Part shown: one piece after another, positions 1 through 8,027 of the stretch
Numbering within the stretch: the stretch's first letter is position 1
Layout of the letters: the number at the start of each line of letters is the position of its first letter
Assembly (NCBI RefSeq): GCF_000471645.3
Contig: NZ_AWGA01000065.1
Location: 1 to 64,000 of the forward strand
DNA from: Candidatus Schmidhempelia bombi str. Bimp
Lineage (GTDB): Bacteria > Pseudomonadota > Gammaproteobacteria > Enterobacterales > Orbaceae
Length of the DNA: 64,000 nt
Direction of reading: 5' to 3'
Translations under genes and position numbers: made by a program
The notes under the pieces: model-generated
Database searches by the model: none
The model's input: the letters and a program-made list of their open reading frames with translations, nothing else
What the model was told of the DNA's origin: nothing

Positions 1-411
1 GGTAAGTTGTAATTCTTGAAAGATAGTTTGACGAATATTTTCTGCAATTAATGTAGCCGAACCTCGAAATAACTGGCAATGCGTTACATCTAAATAAGCT
101 TCATCAAGTGAAACGCCCTCGATGATATTCGTATAGCGCTTAAATATTTCATGTATTTGTAAAGAGATAGATTTATAAACATTATATCGACCAGATATGA
201 TTTTCAAATGTGGACAAAGTTTAACGGCTTGCGCCATTGACATCGCACTATGTATACCATACTGGCGCGCAATATAATTGGCGGTGGCAACCACTCCCCT
301 TTTAAGAGGATCACCGCCAATAGCGATTGGAATATTTCGATAAGCAGGATTGTCACGCATTTCTACTGCGGCATAAAAACAATCCATATCAATATGAATA
401 ATTTTTTTCAC
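1..411 (-). CDS. dinB: DNA polymerase IV (partial, N-terminal part)
   Basis: This is the first 137 codons of a Y-family translesion polymerase; the rest lies left of the window. The N-terminus MKKIIHIDMDCFYAAVEMRD carries the DMD metal-binding motif and the steric-gate region, and a later SLDEAYLD segment holds the second catalytic acidic pair. The start is GTG, followed directly by a match to the N-terminus of Escherichia coli DinB. A LexA-like box lies 24 bp upstream, which fits the SOS control known for dinB. The identification is secure; the C-terminal part cannot be judged. Confidence 0.95.
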   Translation of the reverse strand, partial: MKKIIHIDMDCFYAAVEMRDNPAYRNIPIAIGGDPLKRGVVATANYIARQYGIHSAMSMAQAVKLCPHLKIISGRYNVYKSISLQIHEIFKRYTNIIEGVSLDEAYLDVTHCQLFRGSATLIAENIRQTIFQELQLT

Positions 412-434
412 TAGATAAACACACGTATTTTAAA

Positions 435-450
435 CTGTATAAATATACAA
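435..450 (-). promoter_or_regulatory. LexA-like SOS box upstream of dinB
   Basis: The sequence CTGTATAAATATACAA fits the LexA consensus CTGT-N8-ACAG except for the last base, and the eight-base spacer is the usual alternating AT type. It sits 24 bp upstream of the dinB GTG, where it would cover a promoter. SOS control of dinB is established in enterobacteria. Binding here is inferred. Confidence 0.65.
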
Positions 451-618
451 TACAAAATATCTGTTAGCTAGTGATTTATTCTAACTAGCTGATTTTATAT
501 ACCTTTATAAATTTATTCTTAACAGTAATTCTCTTGGTGAAAAAGGATAGCTCTATTCGTTATCACTAAAAAATGGCATAATAGAGCCTAAATGTTGAAA
601 AAGAAAGAATGAATAACC

Positions 619-1254
619 GTGTCAGAGTCTACAAATAAACTATGCGATCGTTTTCGCGGATTTTTTCCTGTTGTAATTGATATTGAAACATCCGGCTTCT
701 CAGCAACGGAAAATGCAATACTTGAAATTGCGGCTATAACCTTAAAAATGGACGATCAAGGTTGGTTGCATATTGATAACACATTACAATTTAATGTAAA
801 ACCTTTTGCTAATGCTATTTTAGAACCGTCAGCTTTAGCTTTCAACGGTATCGATCCCAATAATCCATTACGCAATGCCGTTGATGAACGTAAAGCCATA
901 GAAGAGATTTTCAAGGTCGTTCGCAAAGGTATTAAAGATAGTGGTTGTAATCGCGCAGTCATGGTCGCTCACAATGCCAATTTTGACCATCGTTTTTTAA
1001 TGACGGCGGCTGAACGTTGCAATATTAAACGTAATCCTTTTCATCCTTTTGCCACCTTCGATACCGCAGCATTAAGTGGATTAGTTTATGGGCAAACCGT
1101 TTTAGCCAAAGCTTGTCAGACCGCGGGGATTATGTTTGATCATAAAGAAGCCCATTCAGCTTTATATGATACGCAAAAAACAGCACAGCTATTTTGTGAT
1201 ATTGTTAATCGTTGGAAAAAACTGGGCGGTTGGCCATTACCTATTACACAGTAA
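619..1254 (+). CDS. rnt: Ribonuclease T
   Basis: DEDDh-family 3'-5' exoribonuclease that trims the CCA ends of tRNA and matures 5S and 23S rRNA 3' ends. It has 211 residues, close to the usual 215. The catalytic set is visible: D21 and E23 in DIETSGF, D123 in [10 protein letters not shown], and H179 and D184 in [11 protein letters not shown]. The start is GTG, chosen because the N-terminus aligns with the family. It is transcribed away from dinB and convergent with grxD; a perfect 13-bp hairpin separates rnt and grxD. A TGG-CATAAT (extended -10-like) sequence at 574-582 may be its promoter, but no clear -35 is seen. Confidence 0.95.
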   Translation: MSESTNKLCDRFRGFFPVVIDIETSGFSATENAILEIAAITLKMDDQGWLHIDNTLQFNVKPFANAILEPSALAFNGIDPNNPLRNAVDERKAIEEIFKVVRKGIKDSGCNRAVMVAHNANFDHRFLMTAAERCNIKRNPFHPFATFDTAALSGLVYGQTVLAKACQTAGIMFDHKEAHSALYDTQKTAQLFCDIVNRWKKLGGWPLPITQ

Positions 1255-1296
1255 CCAACTAACCTTAATGAGTTCAGCATAAAATTTATTATATAA

Positions 1297-1328
1297 CTAT
1301 ACTGCAATAAGCCAATATTGCAGTATAG
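1297..1328. terminator. Hairpin between convergent rnt and grxD
   Basis: Perfect 13-bp inverted repeat, CTATACTGCAATA at 1297-1309 and its complement at 1316-1328, with a 6-base loop AGCCAA. It lies between the two converging stop codons. Neither side has a long T run, so it may act as an imperfect bidirectional terminator or an RNA end protector. Confidence 0.55.
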
Positions 1329-1340
1329 AATAAGCTTAAA

Positions 1341-1679
1341 TTAAGCCTGACGCTGTTTTGCTGCCGTATCTTTAATAAGAGGTTGTAATTCACCACTTTG
1401 ATACATTTCAATCATAATATCACAACCACCGACTAACTCACCTTCTACCCAAAGTTGCGGAAAGGTAGGCCAATTAGCCATTTTTGGTAATTCTGCGCGA
1501 ATATCTGGATGTTGTAATATATCCACATAAGCAAAAGGCTCACCAATTTGGGATAGGATTTGTACAGCTTGTGCAGAAAAACCACAGCTTGGCAATTTAG
1601 GCGAGCCTTTCATATAAAGAATAATTGGATTTTCTGCAATTTGTTTTTTTATTTTATCGTGAGTTGTCATTTCAGTCAT
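1341..1679 (-). CDS. grxD: Monothiol glutaredoxin 4
   Basis: Monothiol glutaredoxin that binds and transfers [2Fe-2S] clusters, usually with BolA partners. The 112 residues match the family length. The CGFS active site starts at C32, preceded by the glutathione-binding K24 region (MKGSPKLPSCGFS). WPTFPQLW and GGCDI, typical of Grx4, follow. The reading frame has two nearby ATG codons (M1 and M4), so the exact start is uncertain by three residues. It stands alone on the minus strand. Confidence 0.96.
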   Translation of the reverse strand: MTEMTTHDKIKKQIAENPIILYMKGSPKLPSCGFSAQAVQILSQIGEPFAYVDILQHPDIRAELPKMANWPTFPQLWVEGELVGGCDIMIEMYQSGELQPLIKDTAAKQRQA

Positions 1680-1962
1680 TGTATAACTACCTTAATTTAT
1701 TCAATTAACGGGTCTAATCATACCTTATAATCAAGCAAATCACCATTGATACCAACAATTTCAATTATTGTTAACAACTAAACCTATTAGGTATTAAATA
1801 AAATCGAAGAAGATTGATCAACTAGCCTCCTGACATTCCCTGTTTTTATAGTTAACTAATTAGGCAATTAATTATGATAATGCTATAATTTTTTTAGTAA
1901 ATAAGGTTAATAAACATAAATCAATAACCTATTGATCATTTTATTTTAGGATTATGTATTAG

Positions 1963-4122
1963 GTGAATTCGATATCATTGTTTCTACGTCAACTCTTTTA
2001 TAATAGCAATCTTCTTTATAGTTTACGTATTTTAGTCAGCCTAACTGGTACTACGTTTATACCTTGGCTATGGGGTAACACGCTATTAGTTATTCCGCTC
2101 ACATTAGGCGTAGTCGCCGCCGCATTAACCGAAATAGACGATGGTTTTTTAGGTCGATTACGCAATCTATTATTGATCATTAGTTGTTTTTTGATTGCCT
2201 CTATTTCCGTTGAATTATTGTTTCCCTATCCATTATTATTTTTAGGTGGATTACTTACATCGACCATAAGTTTTATTTTATTAGGGGCATTAGGGCAACG
2301 TTATGCTGTTATTGCATTTGGTTCGCTACTAATTGCCGCTTATACGATGCTAGGCCATGATATGTATCATGATCCATTTTCCCAACCGATTTATTTAATT
2401 ATCGGCGTATTATGGTACAACTTAATTGCATTAATCGAATTAGTGCTATTTCCTATTCGAGCAACACAAAATGCCTTAGCCAATAGCTTTCATCAATTAT
2501 CTTATTATCTCGAATGCAAAGCAGCAATGTTCGATCCAGACGAAAAAAATGGATTTAAACAACAAAATTTAGTCTTAACTCAAGCAAATCAACAAGTTAT
2601 GACGGTACTTAATCAAACGAAAGAGATATTATTTAAAAGGCTAAAGAGTGGGCGTAATCAATCGCAAATGCGACGTATGATGAATTATTTCTTCATCGCA
2701 CAAGATATTCATGAACGTGCGAGTTCATCCCATGTCCACTATCAGGCATTAAGTCAACAATTTAAACATAGTGATATTTTGTTCCGATTTGCACGCATTT
2801 TAAGTATGCAATCCAAAGCTTGCCTTAATTTAGCAATAAATATTCGAATGAATCAGACGTATCAACATGATCAACGATTTGAAGATTATTTTATTTATTT
2901 ACGTGAAGCAATTGATCAACTTAGTTCTACAGATAAAAAGGCAGCATTATTAACTAACTCATTAGTAAATTTAAATAATAATCTTTATGCGATAAATACG
3001 TTATTAGCAAATATTCATTTAGATACGCATTTTGCTGAACCAGTAATCAATAAGAGAGAAACAACGAATATATTAAGCAATGTTTACACAATTTATGAAA
3101 ACATAAAACAGAATATAACGTTTAATTCTGCTCTTTTTCGCCATGCTATTCGTATCAGTATTGTCTTAAGTGTCGATTATTTGATTATTCAAGTAAGTGA
3201 AATTAATCACGGTTATTGGATCATATTAACCAGTCTATTTGTATGTCAACCCAACTACAGTGCCACTCGACATCGATTAAAACTACGTATTTTAGGCACT
3301 ATTATTGGCATATTACTGGGTTTACCCCTTACTTATCTATTACCCAATATTCAAGCTCAGCTGGTACTTATTATTTTAAGCGGCTGGTTATTCTTCTTAT
3401 TTAAGAATTCACAATATGCATATGCTACCGCATTTATCACTTTATTAGTCTTTTTCAGTTTTGGATTAGTAGGAGAAAGTAGCATGCATGTTGCCATTGA
3501 TCGTATTATCGCCACATTAATTGGTTGCTTTATTTCATGGTTAGCTGTGACCTACCTATGGCCCGACTGGAAATATAGAAATATTAGCCAACTTGTAAAA
3601 AAAATGATTTCCAATGATTGCCACTATTTAGCTAAAATGGAACAACAATATCAATTACCCAATCCAGACCAAGTTAACTATTATATTTCTCGACAACAAG
3701 CTTATGAAAGTGTAAATCAACTATTAAATGAGCTTAATTTAATGACGAATGAACCTCATGTTAATAATCAATTAATCGAGCAATGCTTTCAACTCTTATC
3801 TTTTAATCAAACGTTACTCAGTTTCATTTCGACACTAGGGGCACATCGTCGTTCAGGCGTCTCAATACAAGTTATGTATTTATTTAATAGTAATATTAAT
3901 TATATTATTACTCATTTAAGTAGCCAACAACCGATATCAGAAAGTACCATAACTATATTAAAGCGACAATTAACGGAAAAATTAGACAAAATAACGTTAG
4001 AAAAAGAAAATAAAATTGATCTCCTCATCCTACAGCAATTAATTCTTATCTTAGATATGTTAGTCGATTTTACCCAATTAATTGCTGAATTATCAAAAAT
4101 TAACACCTTGGAACATCATTAA
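1963..4122 (+). CDS. yccS: YccS-family inner-membrane protein
   Basis: Large inner-membrane protein of the YccS/YhfK family (FUSC-like), 719 residues as in E. coli YccS. The N-terminal half has about six membrane segments (roughly residues 20-165), then a soluble helical region containing the conserved segment QDIHERASSSHVHYQAL. A second membrane block (about 395-520) carries HGYWIILTSLFVCQPNYSATRHR, a hallmark of the family. A soluble C-terminal tail follows. The family is tentatively linked to efflux, and no substrate is established. The start is GTG, chosen because the next residues align with YccS. It ends against a strong bidirectional terminator shared with nfo. Confidence 0.88.
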   Translation: MNSISLFLRQLFYNSNLLYSLRILVSLTGTTFIPWLWGNTLLVIPLTLGVVAAALTEIDDGFLGRLRNLLLIISCFLIASISVELLFPYPLLFLGGLLTSTISFILLGALGQRYAVIAFGSLLIAAYTMLGHDMYHDPFSQPIYLIIGVLWYNLIALIELVLFPIRATQNALANSFHQLSYYLECKAAMFDPDEKNGFKQQNLVLTQANQQVMTVLNQTKEILFKRLKSGRNQSQMRRMMNYFFIAQDIHERASSSHVHYQALSQQFKHSDILFRFARILSMQSKACLNLAINIRMNQTYQHDQRFEDYFIYLREAIDQLSSTDKKAALLTNSLVNLNNNLYAINTLLANIHLDTHFAEPVINKRETTNILSNVYTIYENIKQNITFNSALFRHAIRISIVLSVDYLIIQVSEINHGYWIILTSLFVCQPNYSATRHRLKLRILGTIIGILLGLPLTYLLPNIQAQLVLIILSGWLFFLFKNSQYAYATAFITLLVFFSFGLVGESSMHVAIDRIIATLIGCFISWLAVTYLWPDWKYRNISQLVKKMISNDCHYLAKMEQQYQLPNPDQVNYYISRQQAYESVNQLLNELNLMTNEPHVNNQLIEQCFQLLSFNQTLLSFISTLGAHRRSGVSIQVMYLFNSNINYIITHLSSQQPISESTITILKRQLTEKLDKITLEKENKIDLLILQQLILILDMLVDFTQLIAELSKINTLEHH

Positions 4123-4130
4123 GCAATAAA

Positions 4131-4152
4131 ATATCCGGTAGATACCGGATAT
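4131..4152. terminator. Bidirectional terminator between yccS and nfo
   Basis: Perfect 8-bp stem ATATCCGG / CCGGATAT around the loop TAGATA, nine bases after the yccS stop. On the plus strand TAACTTTT follows; on the minus strand the run TTTTATTG follows. It sits between converging genes. Confidence 0.75.
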
Positions 4153-4170
4153 TAACTTTTAAAAAATAGA

Positions 4171-5019
4171 TTAGCTAATTACTAGTTGACTTTTCAACCA
4201 AGCGATTTCCTCAGGCCAGATATCTGGATTAACGGTTTCTAAAATTAAAGGTATATTATTAAATCTATTATCTTGCATAATATAACTAAATGCCGTTTTG
4301 CCAATATTTCCTTGCCCAAGACTATGATGACGATCTACATAACTAGCTAATTGACTCTTAGCATCATTTAAATGCATAGCGCGTAAATAGTTAAAGCCAA
4401 TCACCTTATTAAATTCATCGAAAGTTTGATCACATGCCTCTTTAGTACGTAAATCGTAACCAGCCGCGAAAATATGGCAGGTATCAATACAAACGCCAAT
4501 CCGTGATTTATCTTCCACTTGCTCAATGATTTCTGCCAAATGCTCAAACTTATAGCCAAGATTTGATCCTTGACCTGCCGTTGTTTCAATAACCGCAGTC
4601 ACACCACACGTTTTATCAAGCGTTATATTAATGGATTCAGCAATCCGAGATAAGCACTTGTCGACCGAAATTTGTCGCAGATCGCTACCAGGATGAAAAT
4701 TTAATAAAGATAAACCTAATGCTTCACAACGTTGAAATTCTACAAGAAAAGCTTGTCTAGACTTTTCAAGCGCATCTATATCTGGATGACCAAGATTAAT
4801 CAAGTAACTATCATGAGGTAAAATTTGATTAGATGTATAACCATATTTTTGACAAGCTTGTTTAAACTTATTAATTGAGGTAGGCGTAAGTGGTGGAGCT
4901 TGCCACTGTCTTTGATTCTTTGTAAATAAGGCAAACGCAGTCGCACCAATCTCATAGGCACGTATCACCGCATTCTCTACTCCACCTGCTGCACTGACAT
5001 GTGCCCCAACAAATTTCAT
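4171..5019 (-). CDS. nfo: Endonuclease IV (AP endonuclease)
   Basis: Zinc-dependent apurinic/apyrimidinic endonuclease of base excision repair, an AP2 TIM-barrel enzyme. The 282 residues are close to the usual 285. The three signature blocks are intact: the Zn-ligand Glu in [13 protein letters not shown], the His/Asp pair in [15 protein letters not shown], and the HLNDAK...[12 protein letters not shown] segment. The N-terminus [15 protein letters not shown] fits the family start exactly. It is a single gene with its own upstream region. Confidence 0.97.
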   Translation of the reverse strand: MKFVGAHVSAAGGVENAVIRAYEIGATAFALFTKNQRQWQAPPLTPTSINKFKQACQKYGYTSNQILPHDSYLINLGHPDIDALEKSRQAFLVEFQRCEALGLSLLNFHPGSDLRQISVDKCLSRIAESINITLDKTCGVTAVIETTAGQGSNLGYKFEHLAEIIEQVEDKSRIGVCIDTCHIFAAGYDLRTKEACDQTFDEFNKVIGFNYLRAMHLNDAKSQLASYVDRHHSLGQGNIGKTAFSYIMQDNRFNNIPLILETVNPDIWPEEIAWLKSQLVIS

Positions 5020-5376
5020 TTATGACTCCTAAAATCATTATTTCTAAAAAAAATGGCCATATTTTATTAAATTAGTGCATCATGTCATAAAAATATATCT
5101 ATATCAAAAAGAGATAACTATTTCTATAATAATTAAATATTCAAATTTTATGGTAATGGCAAAATTAAAAAATAAGCATAGCTAATGCTTTCTAACTATA
5201 AACTATATAGTTTTTATTATGTCTACCTTTAGATCTGATAACGAAATTTTCTACTCTAAGCAATCATCATCTTAATGTTTACTTTCATCTATTAACCAAA
5301 ATAATATTAATAAACCATTGATACATTATCTAATTTATAACTAATGAAAAATATTAGGAGAAAATAATTATGCTAA
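5020..5376. other. AT-rich intergenic region, no gene seen
   Basis: These 357 bases between the nfo start and the glycosyltransferase stop are very AT-rich, with stops in all frames. I see no RNA gene, terminator with a clear T tract, or repeat. It presumably holds the nfo promoter. Confidence 0.5.
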
Positions 5377-6354
5377 TCATTTTATTCTTTTTCTAATGAT
5401 CACATAATAAATGTAGCTCAAAATAAAAATAAATAAATTTTTACTGGTAAGTAATCTAAACTTTTTCCTATCACTTTTATTAAGTTCAAGACAATTTATC
5501 TGTTGAGACAAATTTACTATATCCATAGTATCAATATACTCATTTCTTTTCTTATAATGAAAGGATTTTGTACAAAATAACAAATACGCTAACTCTCTTT
5601 GCACGATGATTTTTTTAGCCATTGCCAATAATTTTTTATCATTAACTTGATGCTGTAAAAATGCCAATACCAATTGATGTGATTTTATATCATTTAACCA
5701 ATTTTCTGATGACCATTTACAATTAACAGCAGAACCGTCTCTTTTATAATAGTTAAATAAAATTTTATTAGTATGAAAACAGGTTAACAATGATAATACC
5801 TGAACCGTAAATAATATATCTTCACCAAGCCTCAATGTAGAATCAAATTTTATATTGGTACGTAAAAGTGCAGCTTTTTCCATAAGCATACCAGAAAAAT
5901 GGAAATATCCATTATTTCCCAAAAAGCCCAAGCAAGGAAACTCATGATTAAAATTAGTTTTCCTATAGATTATTTTACCATTTTCAATATAATTAAAATC
6001 ACATATAATCGCTTCGCCATCTGTTTCATGTTGTCTTTTTAACATTTCAGCTAGAAAATTGGACGAATAAGTATCATCGCTATCTAAAAAACAGACAAAT
6101 TCACCCTTCGCTAATTCCAAACCTTTATTTCTTGCAACCGATACTCCTTGATTAATTTGATGATAAACAATTACATTTTGATGATACTTAGCATATTCAT
6201 CTAAAAATTCTTTAGTTCCATCTGTTGAACCATCATTCACAATAACCATTTCATAATAAGGATATGTTTGTTCTTCTATAGATTTTAAAGTGCGATGTAT
6301 AACATCAAGGGTATTGTATGTAGGTATTATTATTGATATTAACGAAGAATTCAT
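5377..6354 (-). CDS. Family 2 glycosyltransferase
   Basis: GT-A fold glycosyltransferase of 325 residues. The N-terminal domain reads SIIIPTYN (residues 7-14), VIVNDGSTDGT (37-47) and the metal-binding DSDD at 91-94, which is the canonical GT2 signature for transfer from a nucleotide sugar. The C-terminal third is Lys-rich with a short hydrophobic stretch near the end (about 306-320), so it may associate with the inner membrane. It stands alone between long AT-rich spacers with no other cell-surface polysaccharide genes nearby. Acceptor and sugar cannot be predicted. Isolation and flanking low-complexity DNA hint at acquisition or loss of a former cluster. Confidence 0.85.
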   Translation of the reverse strand: MNSSLISIIIPTYNTLDVIHRTLKSIEEQTYPYYEMVIVNDGSTDGTKEFLDEYAKYHQNVIVYHQINQGVSVARNKGLELAKGEFVCFLDSDDTYSSNFLAEMLKRQHETDGEAIICDFNYIENGKIIYRKTNFNHEFPCLGFLGNNGYFHFSGMLMEKAALLRTNIKFDSTLRLGEDILFTVQVLSLLTCFHTNKILFNYYKRDGSAVNCKWSSENWLNDIKSHQLVLAFLQHQVNDKKLLAMAKKIIVQRELAYLLFCTKSFHYKKRNEYIDTMDIVNLSQQINCLELNKSDRKKFRLLTSKNLFIFILSYIYYVIIRKRIK

Positions 6355-6930
6355 TTATTTCCAATCTAAAGTTATATTTAAAATCTGATAAATCTACAAT
6401 AATTTAATTAATTTAACAAGCTTAAGTGCATTAATTGTACGTAATTTGTTTTTAAATAGAACCAACTCATTGAATATAAAAACATTGCATTAATATCCGA
6501 CTTTGGATTGTTAAAACAAAATGATCGTGTATGATAAATAAGCTATGCTGAGCTGATCATTAATATTAGAAATCTAATTTCTACTTCTAAGTATGGTTAT
6601 TAATTAGTAATTAACTATTTCCATTGAACCACGTTTAAAGGTTTAACTCTCGTTTTTGGCATATTCTTTTTAACTATCACGTGTGTATAATGTATTAATA
6701 ATCTTTGATCTTAATTAATCACTTTAGCACTAAACTAATAGGTCATAATATTTAAACAATAAAAAAGCCCAACGGTTAAGTCAAGCTTTTGAATTTAATC
6801 AATATTCATCTTTAAAAAACTTTATTATTCTTATTAACTATAATGATAATAAAATTCCTTTAAATTAAATAGCTAACATATTAGTTTATATATTAAACAC
6901 TCAAAAAACATTTAAAATCAATAATTTAAA
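6355..6930. other. Long AT-rich spacer, one terminator only
   Basis: The 576 bases between the glycosyltransferase start and tRNA-Lys show no open frame with family resemblance on either strand. The only structured element is the hairpin at 6763-6790, annotated separately. Confidence 0.5.
6763..6790 (-). terminator. Probable terminator of the tRNA-Lys transcript
   Basis: An 11-bp stem including three G-U pairs (plus-strand arms AAAAGCCCAAC and GTCAAGCTTTT) encloses the loop GGTTAA. Read on the minus strand it ends in a T6 run. It lies about 140 bases beyond the tRNA 3' end and would stop that transcript. Confidence 0.6.
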
Positions 6931-7006
6931 TGGTGGGTTGTGAGGGGATCGAACCCGCGACCAATTGATTAAGAGTCAACTGCTCTACCGACTGAGCTAA
7001 CAACCC
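6931..7006 (-). tRNA. tRNA-Lys(CTT)
   Basis: A 76-base cloverleaf: acceptor arm GGGTTGT pairs with ACAACCC, followed by A and an encoded CCA. The D arm is AGCTCAGTCGGTAGAGC, the T loop is GGTTCGATCCC. The anticodon stem GTTGA/TCAAT carries the loop CTCTTAA, so the anticodon is CTT, which reads AAG. The rest closely follows gammaproteobacterial tRNA-Lys, whose usual anticodon is TTT. Confidence 0.93.
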
Positions 7007-7027
7007 GAAACAGATAACCTGCTCTAA

Positions 7028-7055
7028 TTTATATTAGTTTATGGATAAATGCAAA
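7028..7055 (-). promoter_or_regulatory. Candidate sigma-70 promoter of tRNA-Lys
   Basis: Reading the minus strand, TTTGCA and TATAAA are separated by 16 bases, and the -10 ends 21 bases before the tRNA 5' end. Match to consensus is moderate. Confidence 0.5.
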
Positions 7056-7097
7056 CTTTATTTTACTTTTTTCAGTTAAAGCAGAATTTTTTTGATA

Positions 7098-7907
7098 CTA
7101 TAATTTAAGTAGGAGATCTTTTGCAGCTAAACCTAATCCAACTAATAAACCAATAATATGAGCTACATTAGCAATAGGACCGAAATAACCAGTAAAACCA
7201 ATAAATAACCAAATGATAGCCATTGATATAATGCCATTATCTAAGTATATGCCCTTGGCTGGCTTGAATTTTCCCATAAACCAAGTGTAGCCAATTAGTG
7301 CATACACCACCCCCGATAACCCCCCAAAATAAGGATTTGACAATAGTGCCTCGCTAGCGTTAGAAATTAGTGCAGCAATGATAGTTATTTCAAGTAGTTT
7401 TAATGTTTTTTGCTGTCTTTCTATCATGCCACCTAAATACCACCACCATGATAAATTAAAGATAAGATGTAATAGAGAGAAGTGTAAGAAAATAGGTGTA
7501 ATCCAACGCCAAATATCACCATAAACATGGCTATTTACTGGAAACCCCAAATAAGCCAATACAAATTGCGTACCAAAAATATTTTTAGCAATAAATATAA
7601 TTATACATAAAATGGTGATAATAAAAGTACTAGGTCCTACTTTGAGTAAATTGAATGCTTTCATCGGCATAATGTGGGTATTGGTAATATCACCTTTTTG
7701 CCAATTTGCTTCAACATAATGAGACCGATCAGATTGCTGAATAAATTGTTGTAATTCTTGGTCTGTGATTGAAAAATTGTTTGGATCATCAAGGTATAAA
7801 TCCGCTTTTTTATCATTAATTTCAACTCTTATTGTAATTCCTTTCGTTGCCATATAATTAGCAAAAATATAAGCATCAGAAATATTAGCTATTGAAATTA
7901 GATACAT
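7098..7907 (-). CDS. glpG: Rhomboid intramembrane serine protease GlpG
   Basis: Inner-membrane protease that cleaves within transmembrane segments. The 269 residues include a soluble N-terminal domain (about 1-90) typical of GlpG and six membrane helices. The catalytic dyad is S198 in GGLSGVVYAL and H250 in NVAHIIG. Supporting residues H147 and N151 are in LHLIFNLSWWWYLGG. Spacing agrees with E. coli GlpG (S201/H254). It is not next to glpE or glpR as in enterobacteria; here it lies between valS and tRNA-Lys, with a terminator separating it from valS. Confidence 0.95.
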   Translation of the reverse strand: MYLISIANISDAYIFANYMATKGITIRVEINDKKADLYLDDPNNFSITDQELQQFIQQSDRSHYVEANWQKGDITNTHIMPMKAFNLLKVGPSTFIITILCIIIFIAKNIFGTQFVLAYLGFPVNSHVYGDIWRWITPIFLHFSLLHLIFNLSWWWYLGGMIERQQKTLKLLEITIIAALISNASEALLSNPYFGGLSGVVYALIGYTWFMGKFKPAKGIYLDNGIISMAIIWLFIGFTGYFGPIANVAHIIGLLVGLGLAAKDLLLKL

Positions 7908-7970
7908 AAATATATCAACCTATAAATTAAATGGCTATGATTAATTATAATCATATCATATTAAACATAG

Positions 7971-8000
7971 AAAAAAAGCCTACTAAATAATCAGTAGGCT
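7971..8000 (-). terminator. Intrinsic terminator of valS
   Basis: Perfect 8-bp stem AGCCTACT / AGTAGGCT with an 8-base loop. On the minus strand the stem is followed by T7, a textbook Rho-independent terminator 27 bases after the valS stop. Confidence 0.88.
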
Positions 8001-8027
8001 GTGTTTTATAACCATTGATTCTAATGA

